A program made the translations under genes and the position numbers. The notes below the pieces were generated by a model. It did not search any database. It was not told the origin of the DNA and saw nothing but the letters and a program-made list of their open reading frames with translations. Positions 52,213-60,045 of a stretch of DNA of 64,000 nt are shown piece after piece; position 1 is the stretch's first letter; the number at the start of each line of letters is the position of its first letter. Source of the DNA: Sphingomonadaceae bacterium (lineage in GTDB: Bacteria > Pseudomonadota > Alphaproteobacteria > Sphingomonadales > Sphingomonadaceae); contig JACKKZ010000002.1 in NCBI GenBank assembly GCA_024236195.1, positions 248,001 to 312,000 of the forward strand, given 5' to 3'.

Positions 52213-52685
52213 TGCCAGGCAAGGCCCTCGCCCTCTCCGCCGCACTGGTGCTGGCGGCGAGCGCCGCCCCTGCCCTGGCTGACCACCACGAAACCGCACC
52301 TGCAGGTTGCACGATGAATGCGCGGCAGGTGGTGGAGGCTTTCATCCCGCTCTTCTACGAGCAACGCAATGCAACCGAAGCCTTCGCCCGCTGGGTCCAT
52401 CCGGACTATATCCAGCATAACCCCATGGCCCCCGATGGCGCGGCGGCTGCGGTCGGTTTCCTCCAGCCCTTCTTCGATGCCAATCCGCAGATGCGTTATG
52501 TCGTCCATCGGGTGATTGCGGAGGATGGGCTGGTCGTGGTGCATAACCAGTTGCAGATGAACGCCGATGACCGCGGCAGCGCGGTGGTGGACATTTTCCG
52601 CGTCGAAAAATGCAAGATCGTGGAGCATTGGGACATTATTCAGCCGGTCCCCGAAAAGAGCGCCAACGCCAATACGATGTTCTGA
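52212..52685 (+). CDS. Exported SnoaL-like protein
   Basis: 157 residues starting at an ATG that overlaps the previous stop (TGATG). A Sec signal peptide (ALALSAALVLAASAAPALA) is cleaved near residue 23. The mature part is a SnoaL-like fold (VVEAFIPLFYEQRNATEAFARWVHPDYIQHNP, then VVHNQLQMNADDRGSAVVDIFRVEKCKIVEHWDIIQPVP, each in part). The family is often annotated as predicted SnoaL-like aldol condensation-catalysing enzymes. Function is unknown. Confidence 0.8.
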   Translation: MPGKALALSAALVLAASAAPALADHHETAPAGCTMNARQVVEAFIPLFYEQRNATEAFARWVHPDYIQHNPMAPDGAAAAVGFLQPFFDANPQMRYVVHRVIAEDGLVVVHNQLQMNADDRGSAVVDIFRVEKCKIVEHWDIIQPVPEKSANANTMF

Positions 52686-52714
52686 ACCACCAGTCCGCCC
52701 AAGGGAGAGAACGG

Positions 52715-53839
52715 ATGCCCAAACTGCCCGATGGAAGCGAGAAGGGCCTGCGCGGCCATGCTGACGAACGCGGCCCGCGTGATCGTGTGGGGATGGCTCC
52801 ACGCGCTGGCCATATTGATCGCGACGCGCCCTACCAGCGGATTGCCACGGAGGAAGCCTGGACCTTTCCCGATCTGGTGAAGGCGCAGGTGGACTATCTC
52901 GAAAGCGGGGAGTCCAATGATGACTCCCTGCGCATGGCGGGCATGTTCGGCTCCATGCCGAAATTGCAGGGCATGTTGCAGGATTTGGGCGAGATGCGCC
53001 TTGCCCACATGGATGAATACGGGATCGACCGGCAGTTGCTGCTGCTGACCAGCCCCGGTGTGCAGGTCGTGCGCCCCGGCGAAGGCACCCCGCTCGCCCG
53101 GCAAGCGAATGATATCGCCGCTGACGCCTGCGCCCGCCACCCGGATCGTTTCAGCGCCCTCGCCGCCTTTGACCCGCGCGATGTGCAGGGCTCAGTGAAG
53201 GAAATTGACCGCGCGATGAGCCAGCTCAAATTGAATGGCGCAGTGCTCAATTCGCATTTCCAGGGGCACTATCTCGACGAGGCAGAATATTGGCCGATCC
53301 TGGAGGCGCTGGAGGCGCATGACGCCGCGCTCTATATCCACCCCACCGCGCCCTTTAATGCGCCGCATTACCGCGACCGGGGCTTTTATGGCGCGCTGGG
53401 CGGGTTTCCGCATGATGTGTGGCTGCACACCATGGGGTTGATCTTTTCAGGCGCCTTTGACCGCTTCCCCAAGCTCAAGCTGGTGATCGGCCATCTGGGC
53501 GAATGCCTGCCGCTGCATCTCTACCGTTTCGACTGGATGCAGTATAACGCCGATGGTGTCCCCGGCCTGCGCGGCGGGCAACCGGCGGTGAACCTCAAAC
53601 ATCCCGTAAGCCATTATTTCCACCACAATATCTGGATCACCACTAGCGGGGTTGGCTGGGAACCGGCGATCAAGTTCTGCATGGATGTGATGGGGCCCGA
53701 GCGTGTGCTCTATGCGATGGATTATCCCTACCAGCAGAGCAGCGATGAAGTGGCCGCCTATGACCGGCTGTCGATCCCGGATGACCACAAGAAGATGCTG
53801 ATGGAAGGTAATGCAAGGCGGGTTTTCAACCTGCCATAA
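52715..53839 (+). CDS. Amidohydrolase of the LigW / gamma-resorcylate decarboxylase family
   Basis: 374 residues, ribosome site AAGGGAGAG. The TIM-barrel starts with IATEEAW (E46/E47) instead of HxH, the mark of the decarboxylating amidohydrolases. Further agreement with 5-carboxyvanillate decarboxylase LigW, from memory: DEYGIDRQLLLLTSPGVQVV, NSHFQGHYLDE, YIHPTAP, GHLGECLPLHLYRFDWM, TSGVGWEPAIKFCMDVMG and YAMDYPYQ with the metal-binding aspartate. It probably removes a carboxyl group from a hydroxylated aromatic acid; the exact substrate is unknown. The first 40 residues are an extra charged extension. Confidence 0.83.
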   Translation: MPKLPDGSEKGLRGHADERGPRDRVGMAPRAGHIDRDAPYQRIATEEAWTFPDLVKAQVDYLESGESNDDSLRMAGMFGSMPKLQGMLQDLGEMRLAHMDEYGIDRQLLLLTSPGVQVVRPGEGTPLARQANDIAADACARHPDRFSALAAFDPRDVQGSVKEIDRAMSQLKLNGAVLNSHFQGHYLDEAEYWPILEALEAHDAALYIHPTAPFNAPHYRDRGFYGALGGFPHDVWLHTMGLIFSGAFDRFPKLKLVIGHLGECLPLHLYRFDWMQYNADGVPGLRGGQPAVNLKHPVSHYFHHNIWITTSGVGWEPAIKFCMDVMGPERVLYAMDYPYQQSSDEVAAYDRLSIPDDHKKMLMEGNARRVFNLP

Positions 53840-53894
53840 AGTGCAGGTTTGTGCGGCCTGCTGTTGTTTTTGTGCATCACGCAGCGAATCTTTA

Positions 53895-53906
53895 TAACGA
53901 ACGTTA
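53895..53906. promoter_or_regulatory. TAACG-NN-CGTTA operator before the TonB receptor gene
   Basis: TAACGAACGTTA is a palindrome of two 5-base arms around AA, 89 bases before the receptor start codon. The same arms occur at 60010-60021 and, with one change, at 51469-51480. A second inverted repeat, TTAGTA-N5-TACTAA, lies at 53929-53945 between it and the gene. Confidence 0.6.
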
Positions 53907-53994
53907 CTCAAGACTTGCCACTGGCGAATTAGTATGTCTTACTAACAATCCGAGCGCCCGAAAAGCGCCGTTGATCCAAGGAGGGGATGACGAA

Positions 53995-56319
53995 ATGAAT
54001 TCCACGAAATCCGTGTATCTGCGTTCCGTGCTGGCAGCCGGCGCGTCGGCAATGGCCATGTCCATTGCTACGCCCGCTTTCGCGCAGGACAGCGGAGCAG
54101 AAGAAGAAAGCGGCAACCGCACCATCGTGGTGACCGCACAGTTCCGCGAGCAGAAGCTGCAGGACACGCCGCTGTCGATTACGGCGGTTGACTCGGCCTT
54201 GCTCGAAGCCCGTAACCAGGACGACCTCGAAGCGATCGCCAAGCAGGCTCCGAACGTGACGCTCAACTCCATGGGCGGTGCCTATGGTGCGTCGCTGGGT
54301 GCCTCCATCCGCGGCATCGGCCAGTTCGACTTCAACCCCGCTTACGAGCCGGGCGTGGGCCTCTATATTGACGATGTCTACTACCCGACGCTGACCGGTG
54401 CGAATTTCGACCTGCTGGACCTTGACCGGGTGGAAATCCTCCGCGGCCCGCAGGGCACGCTGACCGGCCGTAACTCCATCGGCGGCGCGATCAAGATGTT
54501 CAGCCGCAAGCCGGACGGCACCAGCGAAGGTTTCGTCCATGCCGGCTATGGTTCGCGCGATTTCATGGAACTGCGCGGCGGCTTCAATGTTCCGCTGACC
54601 GATTCGCTGTTCCTGCGCGTTTCCGCAGTCCACAAGGAACAGGACGGCTATGTCGACCAGATCGACTATGGCTGCGCCAATCCGGGTAACGCCGACGGCA
54701 TCCTGCCGCAGAGCGGTGCGCAGGATTGCGTGGTCGATGACCTCGGCAATGTGAATTATTCCGGTGTCCGTGCGGCATTGCGCCTCGACACGGGTGGCCC
54801 GGTCGAATTGATGGTCATTGCCGACTACATGAACGAGAAGCGCAACAGCGCGGCTGAAGTCGTCACCCTGACCGGCACCGGCACGGGCGGTGTGAACACT
54901 GCGCCTTATGCTTGCGGCCCGTTCTGCACCTATGCCAGCTGGGCCCTCCCCGCTGGCGGCCAGACTGGCGCATGGTCGCCCGGCAACGACATGAAGTTCA
55001 CAGGCTGGGGCCTTTCCGGCCATGTTGATATCGAGCTCAGCGACAGCCTGCAGCTGCAGTCTATCACTGCCTATCGCAGCTATCGCAATACCTGGGGGAC
55101 GGATGACGATTTCGGTCCGAACCCGGCCAATGGCGCACAGGGCCTCAACGATCTCGATTTCTGGTTCGTCAGCCAGGAACTGCGCCTGAACGGCCAGATC
55201 GGTGACCTGATCGACTTCACCATTGGTGGCTTCTATTCCGACCAGAAGAGCACCTATTACACCCGCCAGGACATTCGCTACATCGCACCGGGCCTGAACT
55301 TCCAGTTTGACGGTAACGACCCGATCAATGCTGACAGCATTGCCGCTTTCGGTACTGTCATCGTGAGGCCGACCGATGCGCTGACGGTTACCGGCGGCAT
55401 CCGTTATACGGACGAGCACAAGGACTACACCTTCGTCCGCAAGAACTATGACGGCACCACCAGCACCTTCCTCGGGGCGCTGGACGGGCTCACTGCGACC
55501 TATGACGGCAATCGCTGGGACTGGCGCGTTTCGGCTGACTATCGCTTCTCGCCCGCAGTGCTGGCCTATGCGACGGTCGGCACCGGCTTCAAGGGCGGCG
55601 GCGTGACGGCGCGTCCGTTTGACGCAGCCCAGGCCCTGAATGGCAGCTTCGGCCCGGAAACGGTCACTGCCTATGAAGGCGGCCTGAAGACGGACCTGTT
55701 CGACAACACGATCCGCCTGAACATTGCCGGCTTCATCAACAAGTACAAGGATATCCAGCTGCCGCTGATTTCCTGTGCTTCGCTGGGTTCCAATGCGCCT
55801 TGCGGTGCCCGCCAGAACGCAGGTGACGGAACGATCAAGGGCTTCGAAGTCGAGCTGATGGCAGAGCCGACCGAAGGGCTGATGATCGACGGTGCGCTGA
55901 GCTACATCACCGGCAAATTCACCCGCATTGACGCTGCCGTTGGCAACGCCATCCTCGCCAGTGACCCGTTGACCACGCCGAACTGGAAATGGAGCTTCGG
56001 CATCCAGTACAAGGCTGACCTCGGTGATGCTGGCTCGATCACTCCGCGTTTCGACGTGGCCTATACTGGCAAGACCAGTGCAGGTCGCATCGCGGCCGGC
56101 CTGCCGATCGAGTATTTCGACAGCTACACGCTGGGCAATGCCCGCCTGACCTGGCGCAATGCCGACGAAGACCTCGCCGTTTCGGTGGAAGTGAAGAACC
56201 TGTTCGACGAATACTACACGCCCTTCCGCTTCGCTTCGGTCTATGGATTCTCGGGCACGGCCTACAGCCAGGTCGGTCGTCCGCGCGAGTGGGCCCTGAC
56301 GGTGCGCAAGGATTTCTGA
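53995..56319 (+). CDS. TonB-dependent outer membrane receptor
   Basis: 774 residues from the ATG at 53995 with a strong GGAGGGG ribosome site. A signal peptide (to about residue 27, TPAFA-QD) precedes the plug domain (TIVVTAQFREQKLQDTPLSIT), which includes VEILRGPQGTLTGRNSIGGAI. The beta-barrel ends with the outer-membrane terminal phenylalanine (REWALTVRKDF). Placed among aromatic catabolic genes and behind the shared operator, it probably imports an aromatic or lignin-derived compound rather than iron; this is inference. Confidence 0.93.
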   Translation: MNSTKSVYLRSVLAAGASAMAMSIATPAFAQDSGAEEESGNRTIVVTAQFREQKLQDTPLSITAVDSALLEARNQDDLEAIAKQAPNVTLNSMGGAYGASLGASIRGIGQFDFNPAYEPGVGLYIDDVYYPTLTGANFDLLDLDRVEILRGPQGTLTGRNSIGGAIKMFSRKPDGTSEGFVHAGYGSRDFMELRGGFNVPLTDSLFLRVSAVHKEQDGYVDQIDYGCANPGNADGILPQSGAQDCVVDDLGNVNYSGVRAALRLDTGGPVELMVIADYMNEKRNSAAEVVTLTGTGTGGVNTAPYACGPFCTYASWALPAGGQTGAWSPGNDMKFTGWGLSGHVDIELSDSLQLQSITAYRSYRNTWGTDDDFGPNPANGAQGLNDLDFWFVSQELRLNGQIGDLIDFTIGGFYSDQKSTYYTRQDIRYIAPGLNFQFDGNDPINADSIAAFGTVIVRPTDALTVTGGIRYTDEHKDYTFVRKNYDGTTSTFLGALDGLTATYDGNRWDWRVSADYRFSPAVLAYATVGTGFKGGGVTARPFDAAQALNGSFGPETVTAYEGGLKTDLFDNTIRLNIAGFINKYKDIQLPLISCASLGSNAPCGARQNAGDGTIKGFEVELMAEPTEGLMIDGALSYITGKFTRIDAAVGNAILASDPLTTPNWKWSFGIQYKADLGDAGSITPRFDVAYTGKTSAGRIAAGLPIEYFDSYTLGNARLTWRNADEDLAVSVEVKNLFDEYYTPFRFASVYGFSGTAYSQVGRPREWALTVRKDF

Positions 56320-56346
56320 TCCTTTTCACGGATTGGAAACAGGAAC

Positions 56347-56380
56347 AGGGCGGCCTTCGCGGGCCGCCCTTTTTCTTTGG
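56347..56380 (+). terminator. Rho-independent terminator after the TonB receptor
   Basis: A 9-bp stem (AGGGCGGCC, 56347-56355, with 56362-56370) and a six-base loop are followed by a T-rich run. It closes the receptor transcript 28 bases after the stop. The T-rich tail continues into the site where the transposon inserted. Confidence 0.9.
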
Positions 56381-56396
56381 CCTTTTCTTTGACCCT

Positions 56397-56404
56397 TTTT
56401 CTTT
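56397..56404. other. Left target-site duplication of the transposon
   Basis: TTTTCTTT immediately before the left terminal inverted repeat is repeated exactly after the right one (59954-59961). Eight bases is the usual duplication of the IS1595 family. The same octamer also occurs nearby in the T-rich terminator tail, so the duplication is convincing mainly because it abuts both ends exactly. Confidence 0.85.
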
Positions 56405-56428
56405 GGCGATTGTATCTTTTGCAAACAC
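56405..56428 (+). repeat. Left terminal inverted repeat
   Basis: The repeat begins GGCGATTGTATC and ends TTGCAAACAC. Compared with the reverse complement of 59930-59953 it differs at three positions (8, 12 and 13) of 24, with the outer seven bases and the inner eleven identical. Confidence 0.9.
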
Positions 56429-56465
56429 GGCGAGCGGAGCAACCTAGCGGGCTAGGCTGGCGCTC

Positions 56466-56600
56466 CTAATCCTTGTCGTCTGCGGGCTTGCCCTTCGCGA
56501 CTTTCTTCAACCGTTCATCCCAGCGCGCTTCGTCCTCGTCGCATTCGAGTTCGCGGGCGGCTTCTTTGAATTTGTCAGATTGAGATTTGGAATCAGCCAA
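56466..56600 (-). CDS. 44-residue passenger protein of unknown function
   Basis: A TTG start at 56600 preceded by GGGAG nine bases upstream gives a 44-residue, highly charged, helical protein: ADSKSQSDKFKEAARELECD, then DEDEARWDERLKKVAKGKP and an acidic end. It is below usual length cut-offs. I have a vague memory of similar small proteins in sphingomonads, but cannot name a function. It is transcribed toward the left end of the transposon, opposite to the ParB-like gene, whose ATG lies 74 bases away. Confidence 0.6.
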   Translation of the reverse strand: MADSKSQSDKFKEAARELECDEDEARWDERLKKVAKGKPADDKD

Positions 56601-56674
56601 TAAATTGACTCCCGATTGGCAATGTGGTGCTTCCCTACATAAGGCATAGTTCTTGGCAGGGGAAGGTAAGTCAG

Positions 56675-57952
56675 ATGGTCACACGTATCGAAGTTGAGGT
56701 TGATCGAATTTTTCTCGATCAAGAGAATCCCCGGCACAAACCCTATAAGACCCAAGCCGAGGTGATTGACTACTTGTGCAATCACGAGAGCATTCTCTCG
56801 CTAGCCCGCGATATTGCGAAACATGGCCTCAATCCAATCGAGCAATTCGCCCTACTGGACGATGATGAGTCTGATGAAGAAAGCCCTGCCTACATCGTGG
56901 CAGAAGGTAATCGCCGCATTTGCGCGTTGAAGCTCTTGCATGATCCCGACTTGGCCCCTGCAAAACTGCGAAATGGGTTTCGCCAAGCGGCGAGCGGTTG
57001 GGCTGGCACTGGTCCATTGCCTTGTGTTCTCTTTGAAGACCGCAAAGCCGTCGATCTCTGGCTACAGCGAATCCACGATGGTGAACAGGGAGGCATCGGC
57101 AGGCGCAAATGGAGTGCGGACCAGTCGGCGCGACACAGCGGAAGCACGAAAGACAAACTGGCGCTGACATTGCTTGATTATGCTGAGCGGAAAGGCCTTA
57201 TCTCGGCCGAGGAACGGAAAGGGACGCTCACAACGGTAAGTCGCTATGTCACGAAGGCTCCCGTTCAATCGGCGCTCGGTATCGACGCTAGCGACTTGGC
57301 TAACATCAAAGTCACCAAGTCGGAAGGCGATTTCGATACGCTTCTTGGCAAGTTTCTGGGCGATCTGGGAAGCGGGCATGTCAACAGCCGTGCGAAAGGT
57401 GTGGCAACCTTCAAGGCCTATGGGCGAGAGCTGGAGGCTGTAGTTGTATCAGGCAAAGGCAAGGTCGATCCCAAGCTGCTCGAAAAGGGAAGCAAGTCGA
57501 AGAAATCGACCAGACGCCGAACAAAGGTCAAGGCGCGCGCAACCCTGACACACGATCACGAGATTATGGACGCTCTCAAGGCACTGGACAGCCAGAAATT
57601 GGTGAACCTCTACAATTCCATCACAATCGTTCCTCTTAATCCTCACGTGCCGCTGGTGACGGTTGGAGCTTGGGCGTTCATGGAATCGCTTTCCGGCCTC
57701 GCTGGGCGGGGTGACGGTGCTAGCTTCCCGTCGTTTTTCAGCAAGGACAGGCGCGCCAAGTGGGGCCTGCCCAGTGGCAAGGACGCGAAGGCGATCACAG
57801 AGGCCCTAGACCAGCTATCAACCTCAGGTGATGTTACCAAGCACGACGGTGTTGCTGCGCATTTCAACGGCGAACAGCTTGCTAACAACATGGATACATT
57901 GAGAGATTTGATCCTCAAATGCGTCGAAGAGGTAGCAGCAAAGAAGCCATAA
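56675..57952 (+). CDS. ParB-like domain protein (transposon passenger)
   Basis: 425 residues from the ATG at 56675 (GGAAGG ribosome site). The N-terminus is ParB/sulfiredoxin-like: VEVDRIFLDQENPRH at 7-21, then SLARDIAKHGLNPIEQFALL and EGNRRICALKLL with the box II-type EGNRR at 77-81. A lysine/arginine-rich stretch (about 290-310) could bind nucleic acid. The remainder is unassigned. It lies 34 bases before the methylase gene, so the pair is probably one transcript. It is not a chromosome-partitioning parB, since there is no parA; related proteins accompany phage and plasmid methylases. Confidence 0.75.
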   Translation: MVTRIEVEVDRIFLDQENPRHKPYKTQAEVIDYLCNHESILSLARDIAKHGLNPIEQFALLDDDESDEESPAYIVAEGNRRICALKLLHDPDLAPAKLRNGFRQAASGWAGTGPLPCVLFEDRKAVDLWLQRIHDGEQGGIGRRKWSADQSARHSGSTKDKLALTLLDYAERKGLISAEERKGTLTTVSRYVTKAPVQSALGIDASDLANIKVTKSEGDFDTLLGKFLGDLGSGHVNSRAKGVATFKAYGRELEAVVVSGKGKVDPKLLEKGSKSKKSTRRRTKVKARATLTHDHEIMDALKALDSQKLVNLYNSITIVPLNPHVPLVTVGAWAFMESLSGLAGRGDGASFPSFFSKDRRAKWGLPSGKDAKAITEALDQLSTSGDVTKHDGVAAHFNGEQLANNMDTLRDLILKCVEEVAAKKP

Positions 57953-57986
57953 AATTCTTGTGGCCGAACGGCCGAACGGGCGTTAT

Positions 57987-58874
57987 ATGGTTATGGCCCG
58001 TTCAAATTCACCGCTTCGCTATCCGGGCGGCAAATCCTGCCTCTATGACCTCACATCGCACATCCTGCGATTGAATAAGCTAGAGCGCGGGCACTATGCC
58101 GAGCCCTACGCGGGCGGCGCAGGCCTCGCGCTCACACTCTTGTTCCAGGGCCATGTCAGCGACATTCACCTCAACGATATTGACCGCTCTGTCTGGGCCT
58201 TCTGGGATGCTGTTCTCAACCGAACCGAAGATCTGATCGAGATGGTTCAGTCGGTGCCAATCGACATGGATCAATGGCACTACCAGCGCGACGTGTATCT
58301 CAACGCACAGGACTTTGACGACCTGACAGTCGGTTTCAGCATGTTCTTCCTGAACCGGACCAATCGTTCGGGCATTGTGAAGGGCGCTGGCGTCATTGGC
58401 GGGCTTGAACAGCGTGGGAACTACAAGATTGATTGCCGCTTCAACCGCGTCGAACTCGCCCGCCGGATCGAGCGGATTGGCAAGTATCGCTCTCGCATCC
58501 ACCTGCATCGCCTAGACGCGCTCGACTTCATGAATTGGCTCGACGAAAGTCTGCCAGCGCGCGCTCTTTTTTGCATCGACCCGCCATACTTCAACAAGGG
58601 ATCGAGCCTCTACACCAGCTTCTATAATCCCGACGACCACGCTGCGGTGAGTCAGGCTGTCTTGGGCCTCCAGCGTCCTTGGATACTGACCTACGATAAC
58701 ACGCCCGAAATTTCGCATCTCTACAAGGCGCGTCGCCAATTCAGCTTTGATGTAAACTATTCCGTTCAGACCAAGCGCATCGGCACAGAACTCTTGGTAG
58801 CATCGAAAGGGCTGAAAATGCCGAGCGAAGTCAGGGACCGTCTTTTCTATCGTCCGCAATATCGCTCGGCATAG
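57987..58874 (+). CDS. D12-class DNA adenine N6-methyltransferase (transposon passenger)
   Basis: About 295 residues. The class motifs are in the order expected for Dam-like enzymes: SPLRYPGGKS at the N-terminus and EPYAGGAGLALTLL (SAM site), then CIDPPYF as motif IV (DPPY). Starts at 57960 (GTG), 57987 or 57993 are possible; none has a strong ribosome site. No restriction endonuclease gene is adjacent, so it is an orphan methylase. The target sequence cannot be told from the protein. It may protect the element or its host from restriction, or tune transposition through methylation, as Dam does for other elements. Confidence 0.85.
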   Translation: MVMARSNSPLRYPGGKSCLYDLTSHILRLNKLERGHYAEPYAGGAGLALTLLFQGHVSDIHLNDIDRSVWAFWDAVLNRTEDLIEMVQSVPIDMDQWHYQRDVYLNAQDFDDLTVGFSMFFLNRTNRSGIVKGAGVIGGLEQRGNYKIDCRFNRVELARRIERIGKYRSRIHLHRLDALDFMNWLDESLPARALFCIDPPYFNKGSSLYTSFYNPDDHAAVSQAVLGLQRPWILTYDNTPEISHLYKARRQFSFDVNYSVQTKRIGTELLVASKGLKMPSEVRDRLFYRPQYRSA

Positions 58875-58942
58875 TCTGCTAGCGTTTCGAGCGGTGGGGC
58901 TTGGTGCGCCAGCGTGACCTGTTGCGCTTCGCCTTGCCCCGC

Positions 58943-59887
58943 TCAGGCTTGGGCGTCGCTGTCAGGTATAGCGTAGGTCAACCGCTTGCCGACAATGCCT
59001 GCAAGCGCCGAAGTCGAACGATCACTGTCATTGCAACCGAGGGCCGCGCGATTGTTGTAGCGAAACTCGAACTCAGCGAGATAGCGATGCAAGTGCTGCT
59101 CTCCGCAATGCTGGTAAACACCCTTCATGCCGCGCTTGAAAATGCTGAAATAGCCTTCGACCGTGTTGCTGTGGATGCTGCGATCCTCAAGGTTCACGTA
59201 TTCGCCCTTGCCGTGGCTGGTAGTGCCATGAGCGGCAAACCACTTGCCGGCGTCCCGGTAGCCGCTGTGCTCGTCCGTCATCACGCGAGCTTCGCGGGCG
59301 ACATTGGCGACCACCAGCGGCATGAGGGTTTCAGCCTTCACATCGTCGATCACCATTGTGCGAGCCTTGCCGCTATCGCGGTCAACCAGAGCCAGCACCT
59401 TCATCTTGTGGTGAAAGGCGCGCTTCTTCTCCACACCCTTTAGCTTGCCGATGAAGGTTTCATCGACTTCGACCACACCGCCGTTGCCGCCCATTGGAGG
59501 CAGGGCACTGTCATCTCGCATCGCTTCACGGATGCGGTGCAGGAGAAACCACGCGCTCTTGTAGGTAATTTCCAACGTTCGGTGAAGCTGGTGCGCGCTG
59601 ATGCCCTTCTTGCTACTGGTGACGAGATAAACCGCCTGCATAGCTTTGTGCAGCGGCAAGCGCATATGCTCGAACACGGTGCCAACCTTCACAGTGAATT
59701 GCTTTTTGCAGTCGCCACAGCGGTGGAGGCCGTGACGAATGCGCTTGGCAGGATTGGCCTTCACCTTCGTGATGCGATCAAGTCCGCCACAGTGCGGGCA
59801 CACTGGCGCATCACCCCAGATGATGCGTTCAAGGTGGGCAAAGGCCGCTTCTTCGCTGTGGAACTCGGGACGGGAAAGCGCAGACAT
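58943..59887 (-). CDS. IS1595-family transposase (ISXO2-like)
   Basis: 314 residues. The N-terminal zinc ribbon has C30/C33 and C57/C60 (CPHCGG ... HRCGDCKKQF), followed by a helix-turn-helix (SSKKGISAHQLHRTLEITYKSAWFLLHRIREAM, in part). The DDE-type core has D142 (VEVDETFIG), D205 (TDEHSGYRD) and the HSNTVEGYFSIFKRG segment with N241/E244. The gene is intact and lies next to the right inverted repeat, so the element may still be mobile. Confidence 0.95.
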   Translation of the reverse strand: MSALSRPEFHSEEAAFAHLERIIWGDAPVCPHCGGLDRITKVKANPAKRIRHGLHRCGDCKKQFTVKVGTVFEHMRLPLHKAMQAVYLVTSSKKGISAHQLHRTLEITYKSAWFLLHRIREAMRDDSALPPMGGNGGVVEVDETFIGKLKGVEKKRAFHHKMKVLALVDRDSGKARTMVIDDVKAETLMPLVVANVAREARVMTDEHSGYRDAGKWFAAHGTTSHGKGEYVNLEDRSIHSNTVEGYFSIFKRGMKGVYQHCGEQHLHRYLAEFEFRYNNRAALGCNDSDRSTSALAGIVGKRLTYAIPDSDAQA

Positions 59888-59929
59888 TTCAGTAACTCCG
59901 TTGATGCAATCCTTATAGCATCAAGCGGT

Positions 59930-59953
59930 GTGTTTGCAAAGTATATAATCGCC
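59930..59953 (-). repeat. Right terminal inverted repeat
   Basis: Read on the minus strand it starts GGCGATTATATA and ends TTGCAAACAC, pairing with the left repeat at 21 of 24 positions. The transposase start codon is 43 bases inside it. Confidence 0.9.
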
Positions 59954-59961
59954 TTTTCTTT
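59954..59961. other. Right target-site duplication of the transposon
   Basis: TTTTCTTT directly follows the right terminal inverted repeat and matches the octamer at 56397-56404. Removing the element plus one copy restores ...CCCTTTTTCTTTGCGCAGG, a continuous stretch between the receptor terminator and the oxidase promoter. Confidence 0.85.
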
Positions 59962-60009
59962 GCGCAGGCCCCACAGCTGCAATTGACTCTCGCCCCGCCC
60001 CGCTTATTG

Positions 60010-60021
60010 TAACGCCCGTTA
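60010..60021. promoter_or_regulatory. TAACG-NN-CGTTA operator before the flavoprotein oxidase gene
   Basis: TAACGCCCGTTA, a perfect two-armed palindrome, lies 24 bases before the start codon and so close to the ribosome site that a bound repressor would block transcription. It shares both arms with the site before the TonB receptor (53895-53906). Confidence 0.6.
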
Positions 60022-60045
60022 TAAATATCGGAGAGGGGACCGCGC

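Larger units (their letters stand above)
56405..59953. mobile_element. IS1595-family (ISXO2-type) transposon with passenger genes, 3,549 bp
   Basis: The element is bounded by 24-base terminal inverted repeats with 21 matches and an 8-base duplication. Inside, left to right: a 44-residue gene (minus), a ParB-like gene (plus), a DNA adenine methylase (plus) and the transposase (minus) whose start is 66 bases from the right end. Intact IS1595-type elements are around 1 kb, so about 2.4 kb is passenger DNA. Its codon use and base composition look less GC-rich than the neighbouring catabolic genes, consistent with transfer. It splits the catabolic block between the receptor and the flavoprotein oxidase. 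Confidence 0.92.

Noticed and set aside
53929..55419. A 496-codon minus-strand open frame opposite the TonB receptor
   Set aside because: It shadows a complete receptor with signal peptide and terminal phenylalanine; no ribosome site or domain is visible on the minus strand.
56370..56404. Several TTTTCTTT-like repeats left of the transposon
   Set aside because: They are part of a T-rich terminator tail; only the copy touching the terminal repeat is taken as target duplication.
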